Shown here one piece after another: positions 34,185 through 49,100 of a stretch of 64,000 nt of DNA (the first letter of the stretch is position 1; each line of letters starts with the position of its first letter). The DNA is from Areca catechu. Taxonomy: Eukaryota > Streptophyta > Magnoliopsida > Arecales > Arecaceae. The DNA lies in the NCBI GenBank assembly GCA_021397845.1, contig CM038040.1, forward strand, positions 41,993,088 through 42,057,087, written 5' to 3'. Under the pieces are notes generated by a model, which saw only the letters and a list, made by a program, of their open reading frames with translations, was not told where the DNA came from and searched no databases. Both the position numbers and the translations under genes were made by a program.

Positions 34185-36479
34185 CTAATGTTCTCAAGTA
34201 AGTTTAGGAAATTGAACAACAAGCGTCGCTTACATTTGTTCGGTTGGCACTTTGGAGATATACTGGAGGAGTATGCTTCGAGTTTTTGATTTTAGAAGAT
34301 ATTTGTTGAGCAAGTAGATATTTTGGACCTGGAGTATAGGAATGGAATTCCAACCAAAGGTACGTAGAGGTGCCTCGGCAACTCCATAGACCAACTCCTG
34401 AGATAGCATTATATCATTTATTGCAATTATTTGGTATGCAATATGATCCTCATGCTAGTTTTTCTCATTTTTTTTTTTTAAAAAAAAAAATCCTTATGCT
34501 TGTGCTTGAAAAATTTTGAAAGACTCCGAATATTGATAATGTCAACGTGGTTCCGGGTTTCTAAGTCCATGATTTATTTGTACCATCAGTTTTGAGTTAT
34601 CCAAAAACCTCTTAGCCATGAATCGATGTTTGGTTATACATGTCACGTATCAACCCAGGTACGTTATATATCCCTCCAGGAGTCATGAGGCCGAGCCAAC
34701 CCGGGTGATAGGTTTGGAGCATGAGAAGCTACAATGGTAATTGAGATGATGACGAGGATCGAAATTAGATGAAATCAAGCTGCATGCAATCTTTGGCTGT
34801 TCAAAAACTCTCTACCATTAATCAGTATTGTTTAACTGCATTCACGGAGATGACAAGGGGATTGTTCTACTCATATCGAGACTAACAAAAGACCTCGCAG
34901 GACCTAAAGCATCAAGGTTTCATCTTCATCGAAAAAAATATAAATCAAAGCTTCCTGATAAACCTTAGTCAATAGCAGAAATCGATCAGTAAATATTCAA
35001 TGTGGCAGGATAGAATGTTGCTGGCCAATCTCAAATTAACAATTTAAAGCAAAGCTAAAAGGGATGAAAGTTGCCCGTTAAATATGCCATGAGTTTAAAC
35101 TAGAACAATCCCCTCCAATAAATAGAAACTTGACAGGCTATGAAAGGGTTGCAAAGACCGAAGGATTTGTTGCAGCATTTTATGAAACAGCTTGTGGCTC
35201 TATCAGCTGGAAGTTAAAGCTTGGCATTAGTGAGAATACTTGAACAAGTAGCTTCAGCTAACTAGCCGTTCAGCCGTTTAGAACTAAAACTAGCTTACAG
35301 TGTTGTTTCGCCCAAGATTAAATTAGAATGGCTAATTTAATATCTATTTAAGGATTTATCTGTTGTTTCTTCCAAGATGCATTCCATTTATGTAGTAAAA
35401 TAAACACATCCAAAGTTTGACAACCTCACTTCTCTTGAATCCTTACAATTGAAGGAAGTAGGATATGGGGTTGATCGATGTTATTAATTTGGAGATAGAT
35501 GATCGTGCAACATGGAACTTTTACAAATAGCATCCTATATTTTTGGTTTAATATCAAAATAGATTAATAATGGTAATTCAAACAACAATTGTTTGATGGA
35601 AATAATGGTTGTTTAATCACTATGTAACGAGAATAGCATCCAGACCATTGACAATATCAAAACATGATAGTTTACTAAATTCAAATCTCTACGTTGTTTA
35701 AAAATAACAATCTTTTACTCCATGAAAAACAATTTGAGCAATTGACAATCCCCACTTTTTAATAAGATTCTATCATAATAACAAATAATAGTTATTATAA
35801 TAATTAATATTTTATTCCAAATATTCATGGCCGAAGAAGATGCGGCTCAATAAAATACTATTATGATAGAATTATCGTGTTATACAAAACCTTGACTTGG
35901 TCAAAAAAAAAGAAAAAAAAAGAAAGAACACATATTTATCATCGTGAATAACAATGACCAAAAGAATTTATTTTATGGGATATATGAGGTTGGATGATCC
36001 ATCCCTTCAACTTGATCCAACTTGGAAATTGGGTTCATGCATGACCAGTGCAGGGTAGGCAGGAAACTTTTAGACCCAATCCGCACATGACTCGATGAGA
36101 CTTGTTAGGCGGTTAGACGCCCAAAAACCGTGGAAAAATACATGGATAGGTGGTTGCGGCAAGTGGAAACGTATGGGCACGGGCTCGTTCTGCGCTCTTT
36201 TTTTGATAAATTCCTCGCTCTTCCTTCGCCTCGGCAAAAAGCCAAAACTCTATCTTTTCTCTCTCTTTTTCTCGAACACATTGTGGGTTCGCGATAATTA
36301 GTCCCCCTTGTCTCCTGTCAAGTTTCTTCTTCTCCACCCGTGGAAAATAAAACCTCGTAAGGTTCCGAAAGTTTGATTTTTTTTTTTTTTTTTTTGTCGG
36401 TATCGTCGCCTCTGCTCCAGTGGCCTTTTGGACGATTCAAGGAGGAATTTTGGCTCGTTTTTTAGCGTGATCTGGGGCT
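33785..36479. other. CYP98A 3' region and intergenic DNA before NC2-alpha
   Basis: The first 200 bp or so are presumably 3' UTR. A (TA)n microsatellite lies at 34148-34182. The last few hundred bp (about 36090-36480) become GC-richer and pyrimidine-rich with a T-run (36378-36397), fitting the promoter and 5' UTR of the NC2-alpha gene. I see no other gene. Confidence 0.5.
34148..34182. repeat. (TA)n microsatellite
   Basis: An uninterrupted TA run of about 35 bp in the region downstream of CYP98A. Confidence 0.95.
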
Positions 36480-39400
36480 ATGAGGAAGAAGCTCGAAACC
36501 CGTTTTCCCGCGGTAAGCCTTGATGTTTCTTTTAATGAAGTTTGCTCCTTTTGGTCGATTTGGTTACTGGATATTGTTTTTTAGGGCTTTTTTATGAGAT
36601 TCTGCTATCCGGTTGTTGTCTTGTTTGGGGTTGTGGTTCTTTGAGGAGGGGATTAGGGTTTAACTCGTTGATTCGTTATTGTGGAGAAAAATGGTTTCAA
36701 GGTCATGTTTATGAACCGAGGTCGTCCCGGGGGAGCGTTTTTGATAATTGAATTAATGTTAATTTGTATTCGTAGTTATTGTTAGTTTGTATTTTTATTC
36801 TAGCTTGCCTTAGGATGTGAGAATCTGTTGGTAGGGGTTCGGTTTTTGTAGCGAAGTATGGAAAGTTTACTTAGGTTGTTTAGTAGGCGATGCTGTTCTA
36901 ATGTTAAATTTCTTTGAATTGCTGCTTCTGAAGTTAGGGTTTTATAGCTATTTATATTGTTTATCCTGTAAAGAATCATTCTGAAGGTGCCATGCTTTTA
37001 GTGGGGTTTGTTTTTTATATTGACGTCAACTTGTAGGAAACCAAGAACGAGCGAGATGTTGGACGGTGGAACAGAAGGAGTTAACCATGATGGCTTTGAT
37101 TCTTAAGGGAGGCACCTTGAAACCACTAGATTAGAAAGCTTCTTTGGTTGAAACAATTAAGTGAGTGGAGCATGTATGAACTTATTAATGATTAAAATTT
37201 GGTCATTCCAATGGTACGGGATACCTACATAATTCAGTAGGGGAACCACAGCCACCAGTATGTATAGATCAAGCATCAGAACAGCTTTCTCAATATGCTT
37301 CCTTCATTTCCTAAGCTCTTCGATCCTATCTCTTTACTGTTTTATATAAAAGCTTGAGACCTTTTGAGTTTGTTATTACAACTTTATCTTCTCCATGTAT
37401 AATGTGGAAAGCTTTGTGTTCAGCATGAGCCTGGACGCTAAAGTCTTCTGCTTGAGAAGCTACCAGTGCTTCCTTTCACTTGCATTCCATGTGCTAAACA
37501 TTGCTACTAATGATGCATAGTTACTGCTACCAATACAGGAATAGAAGGATGCAAAAGAAGATAAATTGGAAGAAGAAGAGAGGAAATGATAATGTGCAAG
37601 AATCAACCACACAAGAATGATTTGCAACTTCTCCACCTAAACCTTCTACCTGTTATCATTCTAAGATGGCATCCTCTCTCTGTTCATGCTCCTTTTGAAT
37701 TTCTTCGAATGAGGAAAGAAGAAAGATATTTAATGTTAGATCTAAACTAATGGATGTTGAATAATTAGCTTCACCATTAGAACCAGCCTGAGCAACCCTA
37801 CCAAGTCCTTAAAAACTCAAATTATTTTTCCCCCAAAACAAGCTGTATTGATTATTAACCTCCATAAAATTCTTCCAGTCAAAACCCAATTTTCACTTGA
37901 GTCTGTGTTTGAAGATAGCCCTGATTATGCCATCCTTATAGAATTTTCAGCAGTTTGAGGTTTTTTAGTGTTTCAACCATTGTTTTGCTATCTAGAATCA
38001 AAACTAAAGTGTCCCTGAATGCATAGGAGATAAAGTTTGTCGAATTCTTTGTTTTGTATCTTCTTGCCGGTACAGCTGAAACCAATAACTGACCATGTTT
38101 TTGTTGCTTTCACAATGTCGATGTTACAGTACTGTTTCTTCAGCTCATTACGGTCTTAATGTTGCACACAAACGTCTAAGGGATTTAAGATACAGCTTTT
38201 GATGCATGATGTGTAGGCATTAGTTCACATGCAAACAAATTAGTGAAATATGCGGTGATTGTTACCCTGCCAAAACACATGCAATAAGAAAAAAAAGGGA
38301 AGATGCTATTTTTATGGACAATACTTTATTTGACATGGACTTTGGTTGTGTATGAGGCTAATATTAACCTTTTGCATTATGATACATGTGTATTTTTGCG
38401 TGGATGCATGCATGCATATATGTTTATATTCTCAATCTTTTGCATGTTGTGTATCTACACCCATAAATGACCCAAGTTGCAGATACACAACCCATGAATG
38501 ACCCAAATTACCCTGTAATGAGTTTTATCTCGTAATTTTGCATTCTCAGTGTCAATGCTTAGAGCTGAAGTGCATAACAGTATGAGATGTATGCTTCATT
38601 TCTTCCTCCATGCAGATCAATACTATGATGACTAAATTATTGGCAATTTATTATCGGCTGTATGCAACAAAAACTTTGTGCCTGACCATGCTGTTTATCA
38701 ATCATGGAGCTTAATCAGACCATCTCAAATAAGACAGCTAATACTAACTTTTAAAGCATGGACTTGAGTTTGTCAAGTTTGCCTGCTTTGGAATTTTATC
38801 AATTTATGTTTACAACTTTGCAAATCAGATTATATAATCATAGGCAGACATATCAAAATATGCTATCTTTCATGTCCAGCAGAGCTCAGATCCCACCTGT
38901 TAAATCTATCATCCACGTCCACTTACCATCAAATCCCAGCTATTTGCTGCCTCCAGCTTTTCAAAGCTATCATGCCTGCCTCAAAAGGTAATATTTCTTT
39001 CTCTATTTCTTGGCTCCTGTATCCATTGTGAAACTCTGATCTTTCTTCCCCCTCCTCCCTTCCTTCGTCCTCCTGTCCTGAACAACCTGTCTTACCATAG
39101 TAACTTCCAGTCCCTTATCAATTAGATTTCTTGGATAAACCCACACCCCCAGTCATATCCAATTTGATCATATAGGACTAAATCTTTTTTTTTGGGGGGT
39201 TCATGATTAAATTTTTTTTAGCAAATTAAATTTACTGCATAGCAGAAATATTATTTTCTAGGTTCCATTTTGTGTCAAAATGAGATACATAATGAGCAAT
39301 GAGATCTGCTTTTTAATAGAGTGACAAGGTTGTTCTATTTCACACTCAAGCAATCATTCTCCTAGCATGAATTAAAATCTGTTGTGTATCTCAATTCACC

Positions 39401-42400
39401 CTTCACTAGACTTATTTATGTGTCCTTTCATTTTCTGCTCTCCTAATTTTCATCTGCCCTTCTCTTTCCTCTGGTTGTCAAATTTATTTTTTCTATGCCC
39501 AAGGAGGATGGATTACTGATTGAGATTTTACAAGCATGTATAATAAATAATCAAGGAGATTATACATGGAGATGTACTCTAATTTTTGTGGAATGATTGT
39601 GAAGATTAGGGGAATGCCTTGGTTAACATGGACGGAGATCATTCATCGATGTGGACTCATAAAGCTGATTCCAAATAGTTGGGATGTGCCTCAATGGTTA
39701 TGCTTAGGCTCCATTGTATGTTACATGAGCCTATGCAGTAATATACACCAACCTTATCACAAGTTATGATCAACTTAACTTTTTAGAAGCATTCATGCAG
39801 CCAGTATATATCCTTTTCTTCACTGTCCTCTCCTTATATGCATACATTTATGATAAATCACCAATGTTGATGATGATAGACAATCTTGATATCGTTATCA
39901 TATAACAATGTATGCCAATTTGCACTTGAATCCAATGATAGCTTTTGTTGGCTCATAAGATGAGTAAATCAGGTTCTTGTCCTTTACAATGACTTCAATT
40001 CAACACTTAGTGTTCTTGCTTGGTTGTCAGCTGCAACATTTTTGGGTTAAGCTTCAAGATGCTATTACTTTGTTATTATATAATGCCACTTATTGATAAT
40101 TTTGTTTTTATGTATGAATCAATCATCAATCATTCTATCATGAACCATGTGGTCTGACATAGTGTATTTGTTGGCAGTCTCGAATAAAAAAGATTATGCA
40201 AGCGGATGAAGATGTTGGGAAGATTGCATTGGCAGTACCTGTTTTAGTATGTGAGTTCTTCAGATCTAACTGTCCTAAGTAGATATTACTAATGCTAGAT
40301 TACCTTCCATTACTTAACGTTTAGATTTTTCTAGTAGTAGTTTTTTTGCTTGTAAAAGTTTTATGAGTATTATTATTATTATTTTGGGTTTTTGGCATAT
40401 GCCACCCAATATTTTATCGTCTTATATATAATGCGCTCCTATGTCACTATTTACAAATTGACCCATGGAAGTCCTATTTATATTGCAACAAGATTCTAGG
40501 TTAAAGTTTTGGCTATAGGTATCAATGAAAATGGAAAATGTTTCTTCTAGACCTTAAGCGACTTCTGTATATTCTATGGCCAAAATACCCCTCGAACAAC
40601 TTTTCTCTTCTTGCAGGTGGGACGACGACACCTCTCTCAAACCCCATCCCCAATTGACACCCCCCTACCTCTCATCTCAATCCCACCCTCATCCCTTGAA
40701 CCCATATCGACCCTCCGTTGCTCACCCTCATTCCCATCCTGTTAGCTATGACAAGCCTGCTCCACTCCTCAATGCCGCCACCCCTTGCTTTGCCTTCATC
40801 ACCACTATCATTGCCTCCAAGCCCAAGCCCTCCTTTTAGCAATGGGATCATCACCATGCCATCCATGTGGTACTTGCATGCCCCCTCGAGACCTCCCATT
40901 TCCCCCCTCTCTCTATACATGCCCCTCAATCTCTGCTGCCTTTAAGCATTCATTGAAGTAACAAAGCGGAGAGAGATCTTGACTCGACCAAACTAGTAGC
41001 TGAAGTACCACCATTGAAGAAATCTTCTTCATCCCATGACATTTAATATCTTGCTGGTAGCCAAGATTGCCATCTGATGGAGGTGTACATGGAGGAGGGC
41101 ACCCCATCAAAGATCCCCATCAAGCCCATTATCGAGACTTTTGGCATCCCCTCATCTCATCTATGAGGGACCACTTTGAATGATATTTGCTGCTAGTCAC
41201 ACTTCAATTATGCTTCTACCATCATTTGCCTTAATGTGCCCTTGATGCTTCATGGCCTCCAACTCCAAGGTTGTGGCCATCCTAGATGCCTAAAGTTTCT
41301 AGATCCTCTTTGGCATGTGTCCAAGGTCGAGAAGAATATCTTTGATGCAACCCATCGCCCTCACCAGCAACTTCCGCATCTTGTGTTACCTCAACCCCTT
41401 AAAACCCATGCACACTAACATCTAGCAACTCCTCTTCAACCTCCTCGCCTTTTGCAAGTCCCATGTCATCCTCACCCTTGGCACAACTTTGCCACCCTCT
41501 TACAAGTAGAGCTGATCATGGGCCAGGCTTGGGCATTGAAAATGTCAAATTTTAAATAAGTTTGACCTGAAGCTTGACTAAAAAATGAATATAGTTTAGG
41601 CCCGAGGACCTGCCCATGATCAGCTTTATTTATAGGCCATGGAGTCTCACATCACCGCTGTAGGGAGGATGACTTCAACAAGTTCAAGGACAAAGCAAGG
41701 CCAACTTCAGGATCAAACCCTCCACCTTTGGCCTTGGCACAAGGGACCTTGCCAAGCCAACCAAGTGGCTCTTCCTCCAGCTTGCCCTCCTCCGATCCCT
41801 TGGCCTCTCTGAGATCCTTAAGAAAGTGTTCCTTCACATTCCCCATCCCCTTTGCCATGCCAAGTCCAACTACAAGGCCCTTTACAAATACTTCATCCCC
41901 ACTGTCAAGTCGGTGCTTGATGCCATTGTGAGGCTCAGGAATGAGGCATGCCACAACCTCCTCTTTGCCACCTTGTTCAACAATTATAGTGGCATGAAGG
42001 TGATGCTCTTGGTGATCCTCTGTGGCTGGGGATGGTTGGTCCCAAGATCCATGCCTGGTTAATCCAAGAGTTTTGGTTAGCATGGCCATCGAGGGTGGGA
42101 AAGTAATGCTGGTAGTGACAGTAGATGGAGCTGGCATAGTCAGTGGTGTACAAGGTGAAGAAAGGGTGGATCTTCGTGGTACAACCCTTGGTGATGAGGG
42201 ATGAGAAGAGTTTTGACCATGGTTAGGGAGCTTGTCTTGGACCAGTTTACTGGGACAAGGTAAGTAGCTCCTCAAGTACGTGCTGTGGTCCAATGGCCCG
42301 AAGATGGAGAGCCTATCAATGTGGAACAAGCAGTGCAAAAGTAGCTGGGGGTGCTGGTGGAGCTGTTCCTTTGCTACAATAACTTCATTGCAGAGGTTTG

Positions 42401-43089
42401 AGGTGTGGCTACTCGGTGTTTCTGTCAACTTCACAGCATTGACCAAAGCGACCACCACCCGGTCATCTGAGATGACAGGCTCTGTAATTTGTTAAGACAA
42501 GAAGTGAATAGTTGGTAAAAAAGGATTTTGGTGCTTGTGGACTGCTGGTTAATTTAACTAAGGACTGTATTTGGGGCAATGGAAGGCTAACAGAAAGGCC
42601 TTTTTGCAAATCTAATTAACACTATGTAGAAACCCCTTTTTCACATGCTGATATGAACATTTGAATAATAGCACTGGAAGTCGTAATTGTGCAATGCGCA
42701 CACTATGCTTTAACATCGCCTTATGATATATATAGATAGGAATACTTACAGACATATCCATGACCATGCAAATTGACTTGCGGGCATCCATTTGTGTGCA
42801 TTTATGTCCTAATGTTTTCTCTTTATATGATATGTTTGTTCTGAGTTTACCTATATATGTGTTTATTTATGTTCACTTTCGATGAATTATAATTTTGCAG
42901 CTAAAGCATTGGAATTGTTTCTGCAAGATCTTTGTGACAGAACATATGACATAACCCTTCGGAGAGGAATGAAGACAATGAGTGCTTTGCATTTGTAAGT
43001 ACCATTTAAGTTGTTTGGTTAATTGAACTCTTTAGAATTTTTGCTCTATCTCCAATGTACAGTTTATGGATTTTGCAATAATGGATTTT

Positions 43090-43125
<36 letters not shown>

Positions 43126-46100
43126 AATTTGGCATTACATATTCTGTGAGATGCTGCAGAAGTACATAATTATTTTTTAGCCATGAATTTAAAAATCTAG
43201 AAAGTTAAAAAAATAAAAAAGTTAAAAAATAATGGTAAATAACATATGTTAGAGTAAGTATATGCTTATTTTTTCTTTTTTCCTTGAAAAGAAGAAATGG
43301 AGTAATTCATTAGCTTTACATCATTGTAGAATGCGAAATCAATACAGAACTTTATTTTGGACAATGTGCTGTACTTTATGGACCCCATGTTTTCGCTGTT
43401 GCATATGCTTTGAGTCCCATGTGTTACATGAGCTGTAATATGTGAAGCATGGACCTTGATATCGGATCTGGATACATCAGCATGACAAATCTTGACAGAA
43501 ACGAGGATATAATACAGTTGGGATTCTTGTATAAATAAATGTATCTTTTACAAATGTCTAAGAAAGAATGCATAAAACATTATGGGCTATCATGTGTATT
43601 CTACTCAATAGAATCAACATTACAAATTCGGAAACTATGCTTCCACTATGTCTATCATTAAAAGGTTATGTATGAAGAACCACCTTTGCTCACCCACAGA
43701 TGTGTCTGTGAGTATCCTGGATGTACTTGATGAATATCCAAAGCTTATTACTTTAAGAAGTGGGATCCTGATAATAAGATGAAACCCTTATACTAGCCGT
43801 ATTTGTCAATATGCAGTGTCTAGATATTCCGTATAATAAACTCCTTAATATTTTTAAATACATCTTTGTCTCTCTTTCCAAAGTTTCGAGAGTAAGATAA
43901 CATTGAAAAGCTAAAAGTAAAGCCTCAATAAAATAAGCTTTAAATCTTGATTTAAGTAAACAATGAACATCCATTTTGATGCATTAATCATTCAAACCTT
44001 GCTTACACTAAGAAACACACTTCGAAGCAAGGTTTTAAATCCTGTGGGACGGAGGTGTCCTGGTATCTTTTTATTTTTATTTTATTTTTTATAATAAGGT
44101 GTCCCAGTATCTCTATAATGAGATGCCCGCTATTCCGTTCTATCTTGGCAGCGGTCGTGGTTATCAGGTTATGTAACATGGTAGGTATCATCTATCTCTC
44201 TCTCCCTTCTTCTTTTCTTTCATTTTTTTCTTTTCATCCTTCCTTTTTTTTTTTTCATTTTTTTCTTTTTATCCTTCCTTTTCTTTCCTTTTCTTATTTT
44301 TTATTTTCTTTCATTTTTCTTTTTTTCCTTATCCTTTCTCTTTCTTTCTTTCTTTCCTTTTCTCCTTCTCTCTCCATATAGATGGGTTTCGGAGTCCTTA
44401 CCTTGTTTTGGTCCCGTTTTCTGACAGGAATGGATAGGATGTCTGGGACACCCCCCGTCCTATCAGGACGTAAAACCTTGCTTTGAAGTTCTTTCATGTT
44501 AGCCCATAGTTGTGTGATGATTCTACCATGCTTCATTATATACTAATTTCTTTTGTTTTATGTCACTGATATTTGTTGGTCCCTGGTTTAGGGTGTGTTA
44601 GATATTTAGTGTCTGATAAGATGGACTCAGGCCATAATGCTGGGCTAGCTTCAGGTGCCTAGTTTTAGGGCTAGGCTGTCCTTAGGTCTAGTTCTTATAA
44701 TTTTCTACGGTCTTGGGCCCGGTGGGCCTGAGCTACCATGGCTTGGTCCAAGAGTGGCCTGTCAACATCCCTGATGTTCGGACATTGTGATGACTCCAAT
44801 CCTACTCTCTGTGATTTTTGATTTATATTATCATGCATCTAACAGGTAATACACATTCTGGGCTCCCTTATAATCTGTATCCATTGTTTCTGTTGGAGGA
44901 AAATCTTTGTAATGGTCAGCTGCATTGCCTAACTAGAGTGATGGCAATGGCAGCAATAAGCAATAGAGATGATCATGGCCTGCTTCTTTTACTATTTTTC
45001 TGTCTATACAATTCATTAGATCTGCATAAAGCATATCATGAAAATGCCATCCAAAAAATGTCCCATCACATATCATAATTAAATTTCATTAAGATGTAAT
45101 AGATGGTTTAGTAGGAGACCTATTATCGGAGATTGCAAGTGAGTTCTACCTAATCAAAGTGATGGGACATGATGGAGTTTTCTGTTGTATATATGTGTGT
45201 GTGTATATATATATATAAAATCAAACAAGAAAAGTAAAAAAGGGCAGGCTAATAAAATCAAAAAAGCAGTGTTATGTGTACCTTTTTTTTTTAAAAATAA
45301 AAGTGTTCCATGTAGCACCTTCTGAAGGTAGGCATCCTGATGCAACTTTGAATCTGATTCTTGTCTCTGGGTCTATAAATATGCTTATGTACCTTCAAGG
45401 CTTCAACAACATACAATGTTATCAATTTGTAATTAAACTTGACCCAACCAAAGGAGCAAATCAAGGATCCCCCAACCAGCCGGTTCAGCCCGAACCGAAC
45501 CCTACCAGCATCCAATCGGCATGGATCGGGTAAAAAACTCGATTCTCCAGCAGTTGTCCTCCGCAAAAAAAAAATTTCGAACCTAGACTGATTCATTTCG
45601 GTTCGGTACCGGTTTGGGTGTATTGTAGAGGATGGAATGAGGGTATATTATTAAGTAATTGAGAGCCCGAGAGGCTCTTAGTTTTAATAGAAAGAGGGAA
45701 AAAGGCTCTTTGAAAGACTTTTTTTCATCATTTCAAACCACTCAAAAATTGGAAAATCAAGGAAAAACGTGAATTCAAGGTATATAAATCTTTCCCTTCT
45801 CTCTTTTTTCCTTTCTCCTCTTTTTTTAAATTCATAAAAAATAAAAAACGAGAAGAAATGCTATCAAAATTTTTTATTTTGGCATGATTTTAGAGTATGT
45901 TGTGGATTTATGAATGATCTACACAATGATGCTAAGATCATGCTTTTTATTAAGTATATAAATTTTAAAATAAAAAATATTTTCAAATTAAAAAATTAAT
46001 AAAAATAAAAAATTAATTAAAAAAGCTGTAATAGTAGATTATTTTTTGGGCTTGTTAGTTACTTTTACTATAAATCTCGTGTTAATTTATTCAAGTTTTG

Positions 46101-49100
46101 ATACGTTTTGTGAATAGTACTACATGTCTAATATTGAAGAAAAAGTGATCTTTCATGCATGTCCATTGTCTTAAAAAATATATGTAGCATTTATGATAGG
46201 ATTCTAGGTGAATCTAAGATCAAATTGATTTTTATAATATTATAATTTTTTATATTTTTTAAATCTAAGATTTTTAAAATATATATAATTAATCAAAAAA
46301 ATAAAAATATTAGATAAATAATAAAATATTAGATAAATAAAATATTAATTAAATTTATGTAATTTTTGAGTTTGTGTTTTTTAAATTTTTAGGAATGGAT
46401 CCATCGAGGAAAAAGGATCCAGAGCGTAACATTGTTGAGCACATGGAGAATGCTCTCGGGTTGGCATCATTGAAGATGTAAATGGTGCAGTATAGAATTC
46501 AAGGATGGTAGGGTAACAAGGTTAATGCATTACTTGGCTGGTTGCTATTCTGATGTAACTACATAGTGACAATATCCACAAGAGGTCTATCGATTGATGA
46601 AAAAATATTTTACTAATTTTAAAGCAGGAAAGAAAAAAATATTGAAGAAGGTAGGGGTGGACCGTTAAGTCTAGAACTATTTTTTTATCACTCCAGGAAG
46701 TTAGAGGGAGCATTTGTTTCTTTTGATGAGGAGGCATTGGTCGAAACTGTTGTTTAGACGAGCTTGTATGAGCAGATGGCAGCTAGAGAAGATGGCCATG
46801 CAGAGAGCGATTTGGGCTATCAACTTTTAAGTCGGGAGCGGGTCGAGCTCTTGGAGTATTGCAAAAGAGTCCGAGGTACAGTTTAGGATCTTTTCAGTCA
46901 AAAAATCTGTCAAAAGAGATACCAGCCGTATTGCATCCATGTTGAGAGTATTTGACAATAGAAAGAAATCTTCCAGGAACGTTTCAGTAGGAGTTACTAT
47001 CCATGATGTTGATCTATATGCTTTTCCTAGCAGAGATTTCAAGTGACAAAGGGTTGATACTATATTGAAAAAGAATAATAAGAAGGATATATGGTGGGCT
47101 ATCGGATTTTGGTTTCACTTTCAGTTATATCTTAGCACATGCAGCAGACAATTCATATTATCGCTCTATTATTGTGTTTATACAAGTATTGGTGCAGGTA
47201 TAGATTCTCCAGGATCGAGGGATATTTATGATCAACTTCTGGAAAGTAATAAGGAGTTAGAAAATTGGATTGCCTTCTATTAGAGTAAGTGGCCCATATA
47301 TAGATTGACAGTGATGTATGATGGTTGGATTAGTCTTACTAGATGAAGTATCATCAACTTGACTTATTGTGATAAAATATTTTTTCATAAATCTATTGGT
47401 ACTTCAGATCAGGTGCACAATAGCAGCATATCCTCATATTGATGGAGGTGATTGATCAGGTAAAAGATCGGAATGTCGTGCAGGTCATCACAGATAATGG
47501 ATCATAATATAGATTTACATGGCAGCTCTTGATGTAGTGATGATCATATATTTTCTGGATTTCTTGTGTTGTAAATTGTATCGATCGCATGTTGATGAAT
47601 ATTGGAAAGATCTATAGGATACAAAAGATAGTTGAATTAGCACAATCACTAGATTCATCTATAACCATATATAGATCTTATCATTGATAAGGAACTTTAC
47701 CAGGAGAGAAATATTAAGATCAGGGATCACACGGTTTATTACAAATTATATAGTACTTAATAGTCTTCTTGGCAAGAAAGTAGAGCGGTGTTAGATATTT
47801 GCCAATCAAGAGTGGCAGCCGAGCATATATGCTAGACCAAATACCGAGAAAAGCAGAATTAGTGACGAGAGAGAAATTTTGGTAGGGGCCGAAAAGATAA
47901 TGGAGACTATCAAGTCTCTATGTGAGATGCTTCGGGTCGTGGACTTTGTGTGATATGCTTAAATGAGCTTTCTTTATCAAATGATGGAAAGGATAAAGAA
48001 AAAGATTCAAGATATAGATCCAGCATATGCCAATGAGTATATCCGGATTATTGATGGATGATGGAGTTATCAAATGAGTTTGGATTTATATCTAGCAAGT
48101 AGGTAGTAAATCATGAACGTTCTAAAATTTTAAATTCAATTATATTTCTACAAGTATACTTGACTAATTCTAAAAATATATGGATAGCTTATTATCTAAA
48201 TCCGAGATTCTAGTATTCCATGTCAGATATTGCCATGGATGAACAGCTTATATCTACTCTATGCAATGGTATATATAAAATGGAGCTCGATCTAGATGTC
48301 ACGGCTATGTGCCTGAAACAAGTTAGGTTGAAATTGTTTGGTGATTTTTATTAGCAGTAATTTCAACAAGTAATACATGATAATAATTTTTTTTCCAGAT
48401 AATTTTTAGGAAGGGCACGGATTCTTTTGGATCCAATGTAACTATAAGAAGTAAATTAAACATGAATCCTGATAGGTACTAATAAGTCTAATATTAGATT
48501 TAAAGTGAATTTTGATTTTGCTGAATCTGAAATTTTAAATGATTTAATATTTTTTGTAGCTAAATGATAGGTGCATTTTGATGGATCAACAAAATATTTC
48601 AAAAATCTTACTGTCAAGATTCTTTCTCAGATAGTATCATCTAGTGGATGTGAGCGCAACTGTTCTACCTTCAGTCTTATCCACTTCAAGTAGAGGAACC
48701 GTCTAAAACAGAAATGTCTCAATGATCTTGGCTATAATTTAATGTTGAGATTAAAGTGCATTGAAAAAAATTAAATTGAAATACTTTGATCCGACTGCAA
48801 GTAATTAGTTGATGAGAATGAAGATTCGATGATTGTTTGAGTTGTGAGTCAGCAGCAGGAGCCAGAGCTTGATGAGCCAAGATCCCTCCTCAACCAGCCA
48901 ATTTTGTAGCTAACGAAGCTATGATGGATACTAAATAATGGGCAAGAAACAATATTCTTCACAGGGCTCCAGTAGATGCATCACATCATCCCTTCCTGTC
49001 ATCTATTCAGCTTAGAGATAGAGGAAAAGGAATGGTAGTTGCATCTTCATTGAAGTACTCAGTTCATTCGGATTCATATACTAGGGAGAGTAGTGCTAGT

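Noticed and set aside
39560..39770. A short segment with AAATAGTTGGGATGTGCCTCAATGG resembling tails of plant retroposons
   Set aside because: Too short and without a second boundary or target duplication to call an element.
41652..42458. 268-codon minus-strand frame
   Set aside because: It is the opposite strand of the CYP74-like relic; the plus-strand text matches a known family, the minus-strand text does not.
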